From Bacillota bacterium (GTDB lineage Bacteria; Bacillota; SHA-98; Ch115; JABLXJ01), in assembly GCA_013178125.1 (NCBI GenBank), contig JABLXJ010000005.1, forward strand, positions 1-64,000: DNA of 64,000 nt. The letters are read 5' to 3'. How positions within the stretch are numbered: position 1 is the stretch's first letter; the number at the start of each line of letters is the position of its first letter. The position numbers and the translations under genes are program-made. The notes under the pieces were generated by a model. The model was not told the DNA's origin. It did no database searches and was given only the letters and a program-made list of their open reading frames with translations. Positions 18,244 through 28,739 of this stretch are shown piece by piece.

Positions 18244-19074
18244 TTACCGGAAGAGGCTCAAGACCGCCTGCGGTGCCACATTCGCCTGCGCAAGCATAGC
18301 AGTAGCCGTCTGCTGCAGGATCGAGAGCTTCATTGCCTCAAGTTGCTCGGCAGCCATGTCGGCATTCATGATCCGGCTGTAGGCCGCCTCGTTGTTGGTC
18401 TTCGCGATAGTGAGATTCTCTTCCTTAGAAGTTAGGCGTGATACCAATGCACCTATCGTGGTCATTGATCTTGAAACTGTCTCTATAGCGCTATCCACTG
18501 TGCCGATGTAGGCATCTGCGGCCGTGTAGGTGCTAAGATCAAGGGTGCCATCTAGTCCTAAAGTGGTAAGATTCGCTGACTGCGCTGAGAATTCCGTGTA
18601 CTGACCGCTTTCAACTCCAGTCTGGAATGTAAAGGCTCCGGTCCCACTGATCAGATCCTTCCCATTCCATTTAGTCTCTTTTGCTATTGTATCTATTTCA
18701 GTTAAGAGCTGGTTGACCTGTGCCGCTATTGCATCACGCTCTGCGCTAGACAATGTATCGCTCGCCGCCTGCACCGTCTTATCACGTATGGTCAGCAGTA
18801 TGTCGCTGATCTTAGATAGCCCACCCTCTGCCACTGCGAGCAGGTTCTTCGCATCGCCGATGTTATCGATCGCCACACCAAGGCCCCTGACACGGTAGTT
18901 GAACTTGACCCCAATCGTCAACCCCGCCGGATCATCCGCCGCCTGGTTGATCCTCTTACCGGTTGACAGGCGGAGCTGATGGATGCCGAGTTTGGTGTTG
19001 ATGTCTTTCAGGGCATTCAGGGCGTTCAGCCCTGCAATGTTACTAGCGATTCTTGTGAGATCGCTCTGTGCCAT
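18244..19074 (-). CDS. hag: Flagellin
   Basis: Filament subunit of 276 residues, the short Gram-positive type. The conserved D0/D1 N-terminus (SNIAGLNALNALKDINTKLGIHQLRLSTGKRINQAADDPAGL) and C-terminus (SRIMNADMAAEQLEAMKLSILQQTATAMLAQANVAPQAVLSLFR) are intact; the central domain is small. ATG 19074 is preceded by AGGAGGT at 19084-19090, which rules out the longer frame starting at 19098. It would be exported by the flagellar type III apparatus. I looked for a sigma-28 promoter (TAAA-N15-GCCGATAA) upstream and found no clean match. The convergent glycosyltransferase at 14574 is the likely modifier of this protein. Confidence 0.93.
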   Translation of the reverse strand: MAQSDLTRIASNIAGLNALNALKDINTKLGIHQLRLSTGKRINQAADDPAGLTIGVKFNYRVRGLGVAIDNIGDAKNLLAVAEGGLSKISDILLTIRDKTVQAASDTLSSAERDAIAAQVNQLLTEIDTIAKETKWNGKDLISGTGAFTFQTGVESGQYTEFSAQSANLTTLGLDGTLDLSTYTAADAYIGTVDSAIETVSRSMTTIGALVSRLTSKEENLTIAKTNNEAAYSRIMNADMAAEQLEAMKLSILQQTATAMLAQANVAPQAVLSLFR

Positions 19075-19551
19075 TTTTGATTTACCTCCTTCTCGCATAT
19101 GTCCGGCCGTTCAGCCGATTGTGTAGACACAGTTTTTGATTCTAAAGCTTGAACCCTGGATCCTTGATCCTGCCTGCGGTGGCGATCATACCCGCAAAAT
19201 CTGCGACATATGGGCACCGCTTTCTTCTCTCGTGCCCTCTCCTCTTGTCTCTTTCCGAGATTATCCACCTCCCCGCACCAGGATATCACTGTGTTCCGCG
19301 TCCACTATGTTTATCGGCATGTATCCAGGGGAGTTTAGCTTTGCAGGTGAAGTAGCTGAAAATTTGGCGCGCCGGACGAGGCGGTTGACGGGAATTTACC
19401 GAGATTTACAGGATTTACCGAGAATTTACAAGAAGAGGATTTGCGACGGTAGAATTAGAGAAAAATGAAGAGAAAGAGAGAAAAAGAGGAGAAAATGAAG
19501 GAAGAGGGGAAGAAAAAGGGACAAATGTGTTAAAACCAGGGGAAAACCGCC
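19075..19551. other. Non-coding region with a polypurine tract upstream of flagellin
   Basis: No gene recognised. It contains the flagellin SD and probably its promoter. Between about 19456 and 19522 almost every base on the + strand is A or G (GAAGAGAAAGAGAG-type runs), a purine strand asymmetry that could form triplex DNA or serve as a pyrimidine-rich 3' end for the leftward helicase operon. Two tandem GGATTTACCGAGA/GAATTTACAAGA-like units precede it at about 19393-19432. Confidence 0.4.
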
Positions 19552-20760
19552 CTATTCCGCCTCCTCCGCCCTGCACACAAAGGAGCCGTCTCCGGCAGGA
19601 TAAGCCGAGAAGAACCTCCTGCCGCACCTCGGGCAGGTGAGGGGCTCTACCGAGCTCGTAGCAAGGTTATAGAAAACCTCCTGCGTGTAGGTACGGTCCT
19701 TGTGTCTCACATCGAGCAGGGCTCTAACCTTCGGCATGACCTGGAGCACGACGCTGTCGAGCCGCGCCTCCACCCTCATCCTGTATTTATTGACCACATC
19801 CGACACACGCCGCTGTCGCTCCAGGCGGGAGGCCTCTATCTTAGCATCTATCCTGGCCTTCTTTTCGGTATCCCCGGCTGCGGCCGCAGCCTCCCCCCTC
19901 GCCGCCAGGTCCGCCAGGGTTTTTTCATAGAACCCAAGCACCTTTACGAGCTCCTTCTGGCAAAAGCCGCTTACATCCGCCTGGTACATGGCCAACCCGG
20001 GCCTGACCCTCTCCGGGAGGCGCGCCAGCGCGGCATTCAGGACCTCGCCATACGGGCGCCTCTCTGCGACCGGGACCCCCGACAGCTCCTGCGGGTCCCC
20101 GCCGAAGAAAACCCCCCTCGTTTCCGGGAGCAGCCCCGTGTCGTCTGCCAGGGTAGCGCTATCGATCGCAACGGTCAGGGAATCGCTAAACTTCTCATCG
20201 GAGATGTATGAGACTACAAATTGGAATACGGCCCTTTCATAAGCCTGGATGGACGTCGTCTTAAGGGCCGGCCTCCTGCAACGGTTAAACCCGACCTTGC
20301 TTTCGATTCTGTCCATAAGGTTGGGAGGGACCCTGATTGCGGAGCCCATGGCAAACTTCCTCGTTACACGCCCGATCTCGCTGCCGAGCGAGATAAACCT
20401 ATCGAGCGCGGGGCTCCCAAAGGTCACGAATTCCGCTCCAGGGGTTTCTTTCGCTACGTCGTAATCAAAGGCAAGAACCGCAAATTCCGGGAGGGAAAAC
20501 TTTCCTGCCAAGTCCTCTGGTAAAGCCATATGAATAAGAGCATAACTCGGAGTCTCAGTGACCCCTCCGGCCGCAGCTATGACATCACTGACAAACCTCT
20601 GGAGGTCGGCGCGGTGCCCTGCAACTGCTTCCACATATCCCTGCCCTTGCCCAGGCCCAGGCCTGAACCCGGACCCAGACCCGGAAGTCACCTGCTCAAA
20701 AGGACGCGCCGAATCGCGCGCAAGACCGGATGCGGATACGGATGCGGATGTGGCCATCAC
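19552..20760 (-). CDS. Unknown zinc-ribbon partner protein of the SNF2 helicase
   Basis: Protein of about 402 residues whose family I do not recognise. Its start (GTG) overlaps the stop of the SNF2 helicase by 4 bp, so the two are translationally coupled and probably act together. Visible features are a low-complexity N-terminus with GSGSG and GPGQGQG runs (residues 26-42), an alpha/beta middle part, a charged coiled-coil-like segment (about residues 275-350, KKARIDAKIEASRLERQRR), and a C-terminal zinc ribbon formed by CPRCGRRFF and a later cysteine (SFVCRAEEAE). RapA-type helicases carry extra C-terminal domains, so this could be a split-off accessory domain. No nuclease motif was seen. A defence or transcription-recycling role is possible but unproven. 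Confidence 0.7.
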   Translation of the reverse strand: MMATSASVSASGLARDSARPFEQVTSGSGSGFRPGPGQGQGYVEAVAGHRADLQRFVSDVIAAAGGVTETPSYALIHMALPEDLAGKFSLPEFAVLAFDYDVAKETPGAEFVTFGSPALDRFISLGSEIGRVTRKFAMGSAIRVPPNLMDRIESKVGFNRCRRPALKTTSIQAYERAVFQFVVSYISDEKFSDSLTVAIDSATLADDTGLLPETRGVFFGGDPQELSGVPVAERRPYGEVLNAALARLPERVRPGLAMYQADVSGFCQKELVKVLGFYEKTLADLAARGEAAAAAGDTEKKARIDAKIEASRLERQRRVSDVVNKYRMRVEARLDSVVLQVMPKVRALLDVRHKDRTYTQEVFYNLATSSVEPLTCPRCGRRFFSAYPAGDGSFVCRAEEAE

Positions 20761-23519
20761 TTATCCCCTCCTCCCGATCCTAACTCAGAGCCGAAGATAT
20801 TATCCTCATACATCTTCGTCTCTTCATACTGGGCCCGGGCTCGCGCCAGCCGCTCCCCGAGTTCACCAAACCTCTCCTGGAGTTCCTCCTCGGTCTTCGC
20901 CCCTGCCCAGAGGTCCATGATCGTATCCTCGAAGTCCTCTTCCTCTTCGATATTGCCCAGAATCATATCAAGTTCACCAACTACCAGCTCGAACATATTG
21001 ATCTTCGCATCAAGGATGTCGAGTATGTGCGCCTCGAGGGTCCTGGCGGCCGACAGGTTGAAAACGAAGACGTCATTCTCCTGGCCGATCCTGTGAATTC
21101 GCCCGATCCGCTGCTCTATCTTCATGGGGTTCCAGGGGAGGTCGAAATTTACCATAACATGGCAAAATTGAAGGTTCCGCCCCTCTCCGCCCGATTCGGT
21201 CGAGAGAAGCACCTGCCTGTCCCCCTTGAAGGCTTCAACAGCCCGCTCCTTGTCCAGGCGGGGCATCTCCCCCGAAAACGTTGCGAATGAAACCCCAGAC
21301 TTCTTCAGGAATTGAGCGAGGAATTCCAGGGTTGCCGTATATCCTGTAAATACCATGACCTTCTCGTTGATATTCCTCAGGAGCTTGAGCAATGCCTCAG
21401 CCTTCGCTGAGCTCTCTATAGCCTGTCCCATGCCGATGAAATATTCGAGCTCTTCCTTGGAATCGGCGAAGTGTCCCGACTCGCGCATGCGCCTCAGGGT
21501 CGGCACAGCCGCAAATGCGCTGGAGCCAGCCTCCTTCTGGAGGGTCTTCAAGGTGAGCCGGGCGGTTGCTCTGCTCGCCTTATGCACCTTATGTGCCTTA
21601 TGCCCATCACGCACATCATGCGCATCATGCATATCATGTTCGTTACGCCCACGCTCGTTACGCTCGTCATGCTCATCATGCTCACTCTGCTCACCATGCT
21701 CGCCATGCTCGCCATGCCTACTATACTCATCATGCCCACCATACCGGGCTCTCACAAATTCACTTACCCTTGAATAAAACTCGGCCTCCTCCGGGCTAAG
21801 GGCGACCTGCACAGTCTCCGCCCTCCTCCTGGGAAGCTGGATGCCGCATGTCTCGCGGCGGTTCCGGATCATGACCTCCCCCATGAGGGTGCGCAGCTCG
21901 GTGACGTTCTTAGGTTTGAGCCTGTCCCCCCTCGTAATGAACCTCCGGGAGAAATCAGATGCCGTCTCGAGCTGGCCGGGGCGGAGAAGGGTTATAAGGT
22001 TGAAAAGCTCATGAAGGTCATTTTGCACCGGTGTCGCAGTCAAAAGGAGAATATATTTCTTCTTTAGCCCATTTACAAGTTTCCAATTGAGCGTGTTCCG
22101 GTTGCGGCACCGGTGCGCCTCGTCAACGATCACCAGATCGAAGGGGGCAGACTGGACCAGCTTGCTATGGGGCTCACGTTTTGCAGTGTCGATAGAGGCA
22201 ACGATCCTGTCTATCTCGAGCCAGGGGTTCTCCCGCCCGGTGAAAGACGGGTCATCAGATGCAACAAAATCCATGTTGAATTTGGATCGCATTTCATCCA
22301 TCCACTGGGACATGAGGGGCGGCGGGCACAGGATCAAGACCCGCTTGGCGAGCCCCCTGAGGATGTATTCCATCATGACGAGGCCGGCTTCGATGGTCTT
22401 GCCGAGCCCGACTTCATCGGCAAGGATCGCGCGGCCCCGCATCCTTCGGAGGACCTCTTTTACCGCCCCGACCTGGTATGTGAATGGCACGATGTTGCGA
22501 ACGACATCGAGTGAGATGAGCCTGTCGAAACCCGGGCTCGTCGAGAGGAGAAGGGCCTGCTCATGCACATCCGCGCTCTCGAGGCTATCGAATCGCCCCA
22601 CCTGGAGCCTCTCGAGGATGAGGTCCACGGACGCCCGATCAATAGAAATATCAATAGAAGGCGCGCTATTATCGTCCGGGGCGGGGAGAAGAAGCTGGTC
22701 CTTGATTATCTCGCGGGCCATCCCCTCTAGGTCGATGCCATTAACAACGGATTCATTAAGGCCCATAAATCGATCTGGTGATCGATCCGGCCGCTCCGGT
22801 TTACCGTTATGCCCCTCCGGCCGCCTCCCTGGTTTGTGCTCTGCTTTTTGCCCTATTCCCTGCTCTGGTTTGCGCTCGGGTTCCTGTCCTAGAGTTTCCC
22901 GGAAACGAGCCCCCTCTCGAGGCTCGACCTCCCTTACCGCCGGCTTCTTATCTATCGGCTCCTTCTCTTCCTCTGCGGGTTTCTTCTCTTTCTCCGCGAG
23001 CCCCTTCTTTGCCGGTTTTTTCTCTCCCGGCCTTTTCTCTGCCAGCTCCTCCTCTATCAGGGTCTCTATAACATCATCCGCGGCGCGGCGCCCCCGCCGG
23101 CTTACATTCAAAAACCACGAGAACCTTATGAAGTCATCGACATGAGCTGCGTCAATTTCCAGCGCCTCGGCAAGCTCGGCGCGCGTAGCGATTATATAGG
23201 TGTTTCTGACATTGAAAGCCTTCCCAATATATAGACGAGGTTTCCTGCGCCGGAGGCCATCTCCCTGGAGGCCGTCCCCAAGGATCTTCTGAAAAAACCC
23301 CTGCAAACCACGGGCATAGATGATTCCATCTTTGCAATGAAATTCCACATCGATCGCGATATCATGAGAAAGACTGACAAACGTGAGAGATACCACACGG
23401 ACCCTCGCCGGAAGAGCCATCCGAAGCCCCTCATCTATAAGCATGATACCTCTGCTGAGTTGCGTAGTGTCCAGACGGAATCTTATGAAGTCGCGCGGGT
23501 GGACATGAACTCTGGACAA
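20757..23519 (-). CDS. SNF2/RapA-like superfamily 2 helicase
   Basis: DNA-translocating ATPase of about 920 residues. Motifs appear in order: I (LADEVGLGKTIEAGLVM), Ia (LILCPPPLMSQW), II (IVDEAHRCRN), III (LLLTATPVQND), IV (KVMVFTGYTATLEFL), V (LLSTESGGEGRNLQ) and VI (QRIGRIHRIGQ). The first 250 residues are a separate region ending in Lys/Glu/Pro-rich low-complexity sequence. Between motifs III and IV lies a His/Asp/Glu repeat (HGEHGEHGEQSEHDEHDE-type, about residues 590-650) encoded by 9-bp DNA repeats. TTG 23519 is preferred because AGGGG sits about 10 bases upstream. The gene is coupled to an unknown zinc-ribbon protein. RapA-like proteins recycle RNA polymerase; many phage-defence systems also use SNF2 helicases with a partner. 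Confidence 0.87.
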   Translation of the reverse strand: MSRVHVHPRDFIRFRLDTTQLSRGIMLIDEGLRMALPARVRVVSLTFVSLSHDIAIDVEFHCKDGIIYARGLQGFFQKILGDGLQGDGLRRRKPRLYIGKAFNVRNTYIIATRAELAEALEIDAAHVDDFIRFSWFLNVSRRGRRAADDVIETLIEEELAEKRPGEKKPAKKGLAEKEKKPAEEEKEPIDKKPAVREVEPREGARFRETLGQEPERKPEQGIGQKAEHKPGRRPEGHNGKPERPDRSPDRFMGLNESVVNGIDLEGMAREIIKDQLLLPAPDDNSAPSIDISIDRASVDLILERLQVGRFDSLESADVHEQALLLSTSPGFDRLISLDVVRNIVPFTYQVGAVKEVLRRMRGRAILADEVGLGKTIEAGLVMMEYILRGLAKRVLILCPPPLMSQWMDEMRSKFNMDFVASDDPSFTGRENPWLEIDRIVASIDTAKREPHSKLVQSAPFDLVIVDEAHRCRNRNTLNWKLVNGLKKKYILLLTATPVQNDLHELFNLITLLRPGQLETASDFSRRFITRGDRLKPKNVTELRTLMGEVMIRNRRETCGIQLPRRRAETVQVALSPEEAEFYSRVSEFVRARYGGHDEYSRHGEHGEHGEQSEHDEHDERNERGRNEHDMHDAHDVRDGHKAHKVHKASRATARLTLKTLQKEAGSSAFAAVPTLRRMRESGHFADSKEELEYFIGMGQAIESSAKAEALLKLLRNINEKVMVFTGYTATLEFLAQFLKKSGVSFATFSGEMPRLDKERAVEAFKGDRQVLLSTESGGEGRNLQFCHVMVNFDLPWNPMKIEQRIGRIHRIGQENDVFVFNLSAARTLEAHILDILDAKINMFELVVGELDMILGNIEEEEDFEDTIMDLWAGAKTEEELQERFGELGERLARARAQYEETKMYEDNIFGSELGSGGGDK

Positions 23520-23570
23520 ATGGAATTACCCCTATTCTCTCGCATATATTTTCGCACATATTCTTGCAAT

Positions 23571-23579
23571 ATTATACCA
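23571..23579 (-). promoter_or_regulatory. Extended -10 promoter element for the SNF2 operon
   Basis: Reading leftward, TGGTATAAT (an extended -10, TGnTATAAT) ends about 50 bases before the helicase start codon. A poor TTGCCG candidate -35 lies 19 bp further upstream, consistent with an extended -10 promoter. Confidence 0.5.
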
Positions 23580-23760
23580 CAATGTCACAATATCACGGCA
23601 ACAAACGCCGTCACGATAACAAGCGCCGCACCGCGCACCGCAATGATACAGTGATACATACAATAGTAATATCATGGCTCAGCTGCAAAATTCTGATTCA
23701 ACCATGGCATAATTCGCATAAAGGCCTGCATATGATACCGCTATGATGCTTCACAGCGCG

Positions 23761-25404
23761 CTATATTGCCGCCCGCAACGTGAACCAGAACTCGCTCCCG
23801 CGTCCGACCTCGCTCTCGACTCCGACCTCGCCGCCGTGCGCCTCGACGATCTGCTTGACGATGGCAAGGCCAATGCCCGTGCCGACGCCCTCAGCCCGGC
23901 TCCTCGCCTTGTCCACCTTATAGAAGCGCTCCCACACAAACGGGAGGTCTTCGGCCGGGATCCCCTTGCCGGTATCGCGGACGCTCACGCGCACATAGGA
24001 TGCGGGGGCGGCCTGCTGTTTTCGGGGAATAAACGGGAAGGGGGGTACGACCGCGGCGGACAGGGTTATCCGCCCTCCGGCTGGCGTCGCGTGAATCGCG
24101 TTATCAATGAGGTTGGTGAGGACCTGCTCAATCCGGTCCCCATCCGCCATGACGAACGGCAGGCCATCCGGCTCCGCAGGCACTCGGTCCTCGATAGTTA
24201 TGCCCGCACTGGCCGCGCGCAGGGCGACCTTGGCCACGGCGCTCTCGATAATCTCCTTCAGGCTGACCGGCGCCAGCTCCATCCTGATCTTGCCCGCCTC
24301 GAGCCGCGATAGATCAAGAAGATCGCTGAGGAGCCTGTTCATCCGGATAGCTTCATCCCGGATAAGCCGTAGATACTTCTCCCTCTGTTCCTCATCCTCC
24401 ACCGTCCCGTCGATAAGGGCCTGGATAAATCCGCGGATCGTGGTGAGGGGCGCGCGAAGCTCGTGCGAGACATTTGCCACGAATTCGCGGCGGTTCTCCT
24501 CGATGCGGCCGAGCTGCTCGGCCATGTGGTTGAATGAGCGCGCGAGCTCGGTGATCTCGTCGCCACCCCTATTCATGGCTATGCCCCTATCCTCATGTGC
24601 ATCTGCATCCATGCCGACCGGCACACGGCCCTTGAAATCTCCACGCGCCATCCGGGCCGTGGCCTCGCTCATTTGGCGGATCGGCAACGAGATACGGCGC
24701 GAAAGCGAATATGCCAACAGGAGCGAGATGGCTAGCGCGGCCAGGCCCGCATACAAGATATAGCGGCGGAGCTGGGTCGTAGCAGCCAGGATGCCCCTAA
24801 CTGGAGAATTGAGGATGATCCCGCCAACGACCTCTGGCCCCCTCCATACAGGAATCCCGGCGGAGATCACCTGCTGGTCCACGAGTGAAATGCCGCCTTC
24901 GCCAGGCAGAGGCATGCGAGGCTGCATATGGCGCATTACCCTGGACAAGGGGGCCCTCCGGAGGACGACCTCGCCAGCCAAAATCCGTTGGATGTCCTCG
25001 TGGACGAGCCTCACCCCGCGGAGCCGCCCCCAACCGTAGCCGCGCCCCATTCTCATCTCCATTCCCATTCCCATGCCCATACCCGCGCCCATTCCTCCGT
25101 GCGACGCAGCCACAATCAGTCCTGTGCGGTCTATCACCCAGACGCGGGCATCGACAAATGAATCAAGCGCATCCAGGATGCGGTTAGTGCTCGCCTCATC
25201 CGCCCTGCCCTCCAGGAAATCGGCGGCGATCCCGGCGATCTCCTGACCCTTTGCGACAAGTTCGCGCTCCTTGGCAGCGAAAAAATAACCCTGGATGAGC
25301 TGGGATAATGCCAGGGCGGGGATGCCGAGCGCCACCACGATAACCACGATATATGTTATAAGGAGCCTTGCAAAGACTGTTCTAGGAAAAATGGATAGCG
25401 ACAG
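23761..25404 (-). CDS. Membrane sensor histidine kinase
   Basis: Two-component kinase of about 547 residues. Order: first membrane helix (FARLLITYIVVIVVALGIPALALSQLI), extracytoplasmic sensor, second helix (YILYAGLAALAISLLLAYSL), HAMP (RRISLPIRQMSEATARMARGDF), HisKA with the phospho-acceptor H in FVANVSHELRAPLTT, and HATPase_c (N box LIDNAIHATP, G1 VRDTGKGIP, G2 GIGLAIVKQIVEAHGG). The frame has no ATG/GTG before the first helix is already half read. A run of coding sequence back to 25404 restores a normal N-terminus (LSLSIFPRTVFARLL), preceded by AAGAGGTGAAT, so a CTG or ATC/ATT start at 25392-25407 is likely; the SD is present in two tandem copies. The sensor contains a GMGMGMGMEMRMG methionine run. 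The response regulator gene is just upstream. Confidence 0.88.
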   Translation of the reverse strand: MSLSIFPRTVFARLLITYIVVIVVALGIPALALSQLIQGYFFAAKERELVAKGQEIAGIAADFLEGRADEASTNRILDALDSFVDARVWVIDRTGLIVAASHGGMGAGMGMGMGMEMRMGRGYGWGRLRGVRLVHEDIQRILAGEVVLRRAPLSRVMRHMQPRMPLPGEGGISLVDQQVISAGIPVWRGPEVVGGIILNSPVRGILAATTQLRRYILYAGLAALAISLLLAYSLSRRISLPIRQMSEATARMARGDFKGRVPVGMDADAHEDRGIAMNRGGDEITELARSFNHMAEQLGRIEENRREFVANVSHELRAPLTTIRGFIQALIDGTVEDEEQREKYLRLIRDEAIRMNRLLSDLLDLSRLEAGKIRMELAPVSLKEIIESAVAKVALRAASAGITIEDRVPAEPDGLPFVMADGDRIEQVLTNLIDNAIHATPAGGRITLSAAVVPPFPFIPRKQQAAPASYVRVSVRDTGKGIPAEDLPFVWERFYKVDKARSRAEGVGTGIGLAIVKQIVEAHGGEVGVESEVGRGSEFWFTLRAAI

Positions 25405-25622
25405 GATGATTCACCTCTTATTCACCTCTTAAATAATCGCCTCATTAAGATAACCTTGAAGATAACCTTGCAATAGATAATTTTCAATCAAAGATAATCT
25501 CCAGCCAGTAACCGTAACCAATAACCGCCGCAACGACTAATCCTCTCCTAAAAGCCGCCCAATTAACTCAAGAGACATTTTTATTCTCTATGGCGCTCTC
25601 GGTGGCGCCAGCGCATAGAGGC

Positions 25623-26621
25623 CTACTCCAGCAACTCAAACTTGTATCCCACGCCCCACACGGTTTTTATGCGCCAGGAGTGCTCGAACCGCCCAGCCGC
25701 CCGGCGACCCACCCGGTCTGCACGGCCTGTGTCGCCCGTCTTGCCTGTCTCGACCGTCTCGCCTATCCTGTCTACCTCTCCTACCTGGTCTCCTCCGCCT
25801 CCCGGGATCCAAGCGCCCCTAACCCCTTCACTGAGCTTTTCCCTTATCCGTTTTATATGAACGTCCACGGTCCGGTCGTCACCGTAGAAATCCCCTCCCC
25901 AGACGCGCTGGATGAGCTGCTCCCGCGTGAACGCCCTCCCGGGGTTGCTTGCCAGGGCCCAGAGGAGCTCTATCTCCTTCCTCGTAAATGGCACGGGCTG
26001 GCCGTCCACCCGCACTTCGTAATCGGAAAGGCTCACCGAGAGGCCGGGGTAGGTCACGACCTGCTCCTGGTCCATCCCGTCCATCCCGCGCGGGCTCGCA
26101 CCCGCAACGCCGGCGCCAGCTACACCAGGTACACCGCCCGCGTCACGGCCTGCACCGCCAGCATCACGGCTCGCGCCGCTGCTGCCGTGGGCGCCGCTGC
26201 CCTCAACGTCGCCTGCGCCGCCGCCGCTTCCTTCACAGGTACGCCTCAGGACCGCCTTGACCCGCGCGACGACCTCTATCGGATTGAACGGCTTGGCCAC
26301 ATAATCGTCGGCGCCGAGCTCCAGGCCCAGAATCTTGTCATGGTCCTCGGACTTCGCCGTGAGCATGATCACGGGCGTCCTGTTTCCATTCTCCCTGAGA
26401 TGCTTCAACACCGCCCACCCATCCAGGTCCGGCAACATCACGTCCAGGATGATAAGCTGCGGCTGCGGCGCCGGCCCCTCGCCGCGCGCCATATGCAGGG
26501 CCTCACGCCCGTCCTTGGCGCTCACCGTCTGAAAACCTTCCTTCTTTAGATATAGGTTCAGCAGCTCGATGACGTTGGGATCATCATCAACGAGCAGTAT
26601 TCTTACATCCTCTACTCCCAT
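25623..26621 (-). CDS. OmpR-family response regulator with two low-complexity insertions
   Basis: Transcription factor of about 332 residues, roughly 100 more than usual. The receiver domain has acidic pocket D12-D13, phospho-acceptor D60 (LIILDVMLPDLDGW), T of MLTAKSED and K of VAKPFNP. The winged-helix DNA-binding domain has FTRKEIELLWALASNPGRAFTREQLIQRVWG and the recognition helix DRTVDVHIKRIREKL. A Gly/Ala/Ser-rich stretch of about 50 residues separates the domains. A second insertion of about 45 residues (GGGDQVGEVDRIGETVETG onward) interrupts the wing before HSWRIKTVWGVGYKFE. ATG 26621 is chosen with GGGGTG upstream; the frame also opens at 26657. It is the partner of the kinase 218 bp downstream. 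Confidence 0.88.
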   Translation of the reverse strand: MGVEDVRILLVDDDPNVIELLNLYLKKEGFQTVSAKDGREALHMARGEGPAPQPQLIILDVMLPDLDGWAVLKHLRENGNRTPVIMLTAKSEDHDKILGLELGADDYVAKPFNPIEVVARVKAVLRRTCEGSGGGAGDVEGSGAHGSSGASRDAGGAGRDAGGVPGVAGAGVAGASPRGMDGMDQEQVVTYPGLSVSLSDYEVRVDGQPVPFTRKEIELLWALASNPGRAFTREQLIQRVWGGDFYGDDRTVDVHIKRIREKLSEGVRGAWIPGGGGDQVGEVDRIGETVETGKTGDTGRADRVGRRAAGRFEHSWRIKTVWGVGYKFELLE

Positions 26622-26740
26622 ACCATACACCCCATAATATACCCTATATACCCCCATACGCCTGACCCGGCACAGACCATAGCCGGAAAATCCGGCCGAA
26701 AGCTGGTCGAGAAAAACTCCACCAACCGGTCGAGAAGATC

Positions 26741-26794
26741 GAAAAAAGAGGATGAGAAGAAAGAAGTCCTTTACTTCTTATCACTTCTCATCCT
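26741..26794 (-). terminator. Intrinsic terminator downstream of glpK
   Basis: Outer stem arms AGGATGAGAAG (26749-26759) and CTTCTCATCCT (26784-26794) enclose a second, inner stem AAGAAGT/ACTTCTT. On the leftward strand the stem is followed by CTTTTTTC. It ends the glycerol kinase transcript about 100 bases after the stop codon and separates it from the two-component genes. Confidence 0.75.
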
Positions 26795-26889
26795 ACCGTA
26801 CATGAAATGATCCTACAAGATGCAAGGGTTTATGGGTTTACACGGAATGAACGGGCTATTGTAGGAGCATTGTAGAGGCCTATCTTTGG

Positions 26890-28739
<1,850 letters not shown>

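Noticed and set aside
19075-19180. Sigma-28 promoter for flagellin
   Set aside because: I searched for TAAA-N15-GCCGATAA on the leftward strand and found only poor matches, so none is annotated.
22087-23145. Rightward 352-codon frame opposite the SNF2 gene
   Set aside because: It is Ser/Arg-rich with no motifs; the opposite strand carries all helicase motifs.
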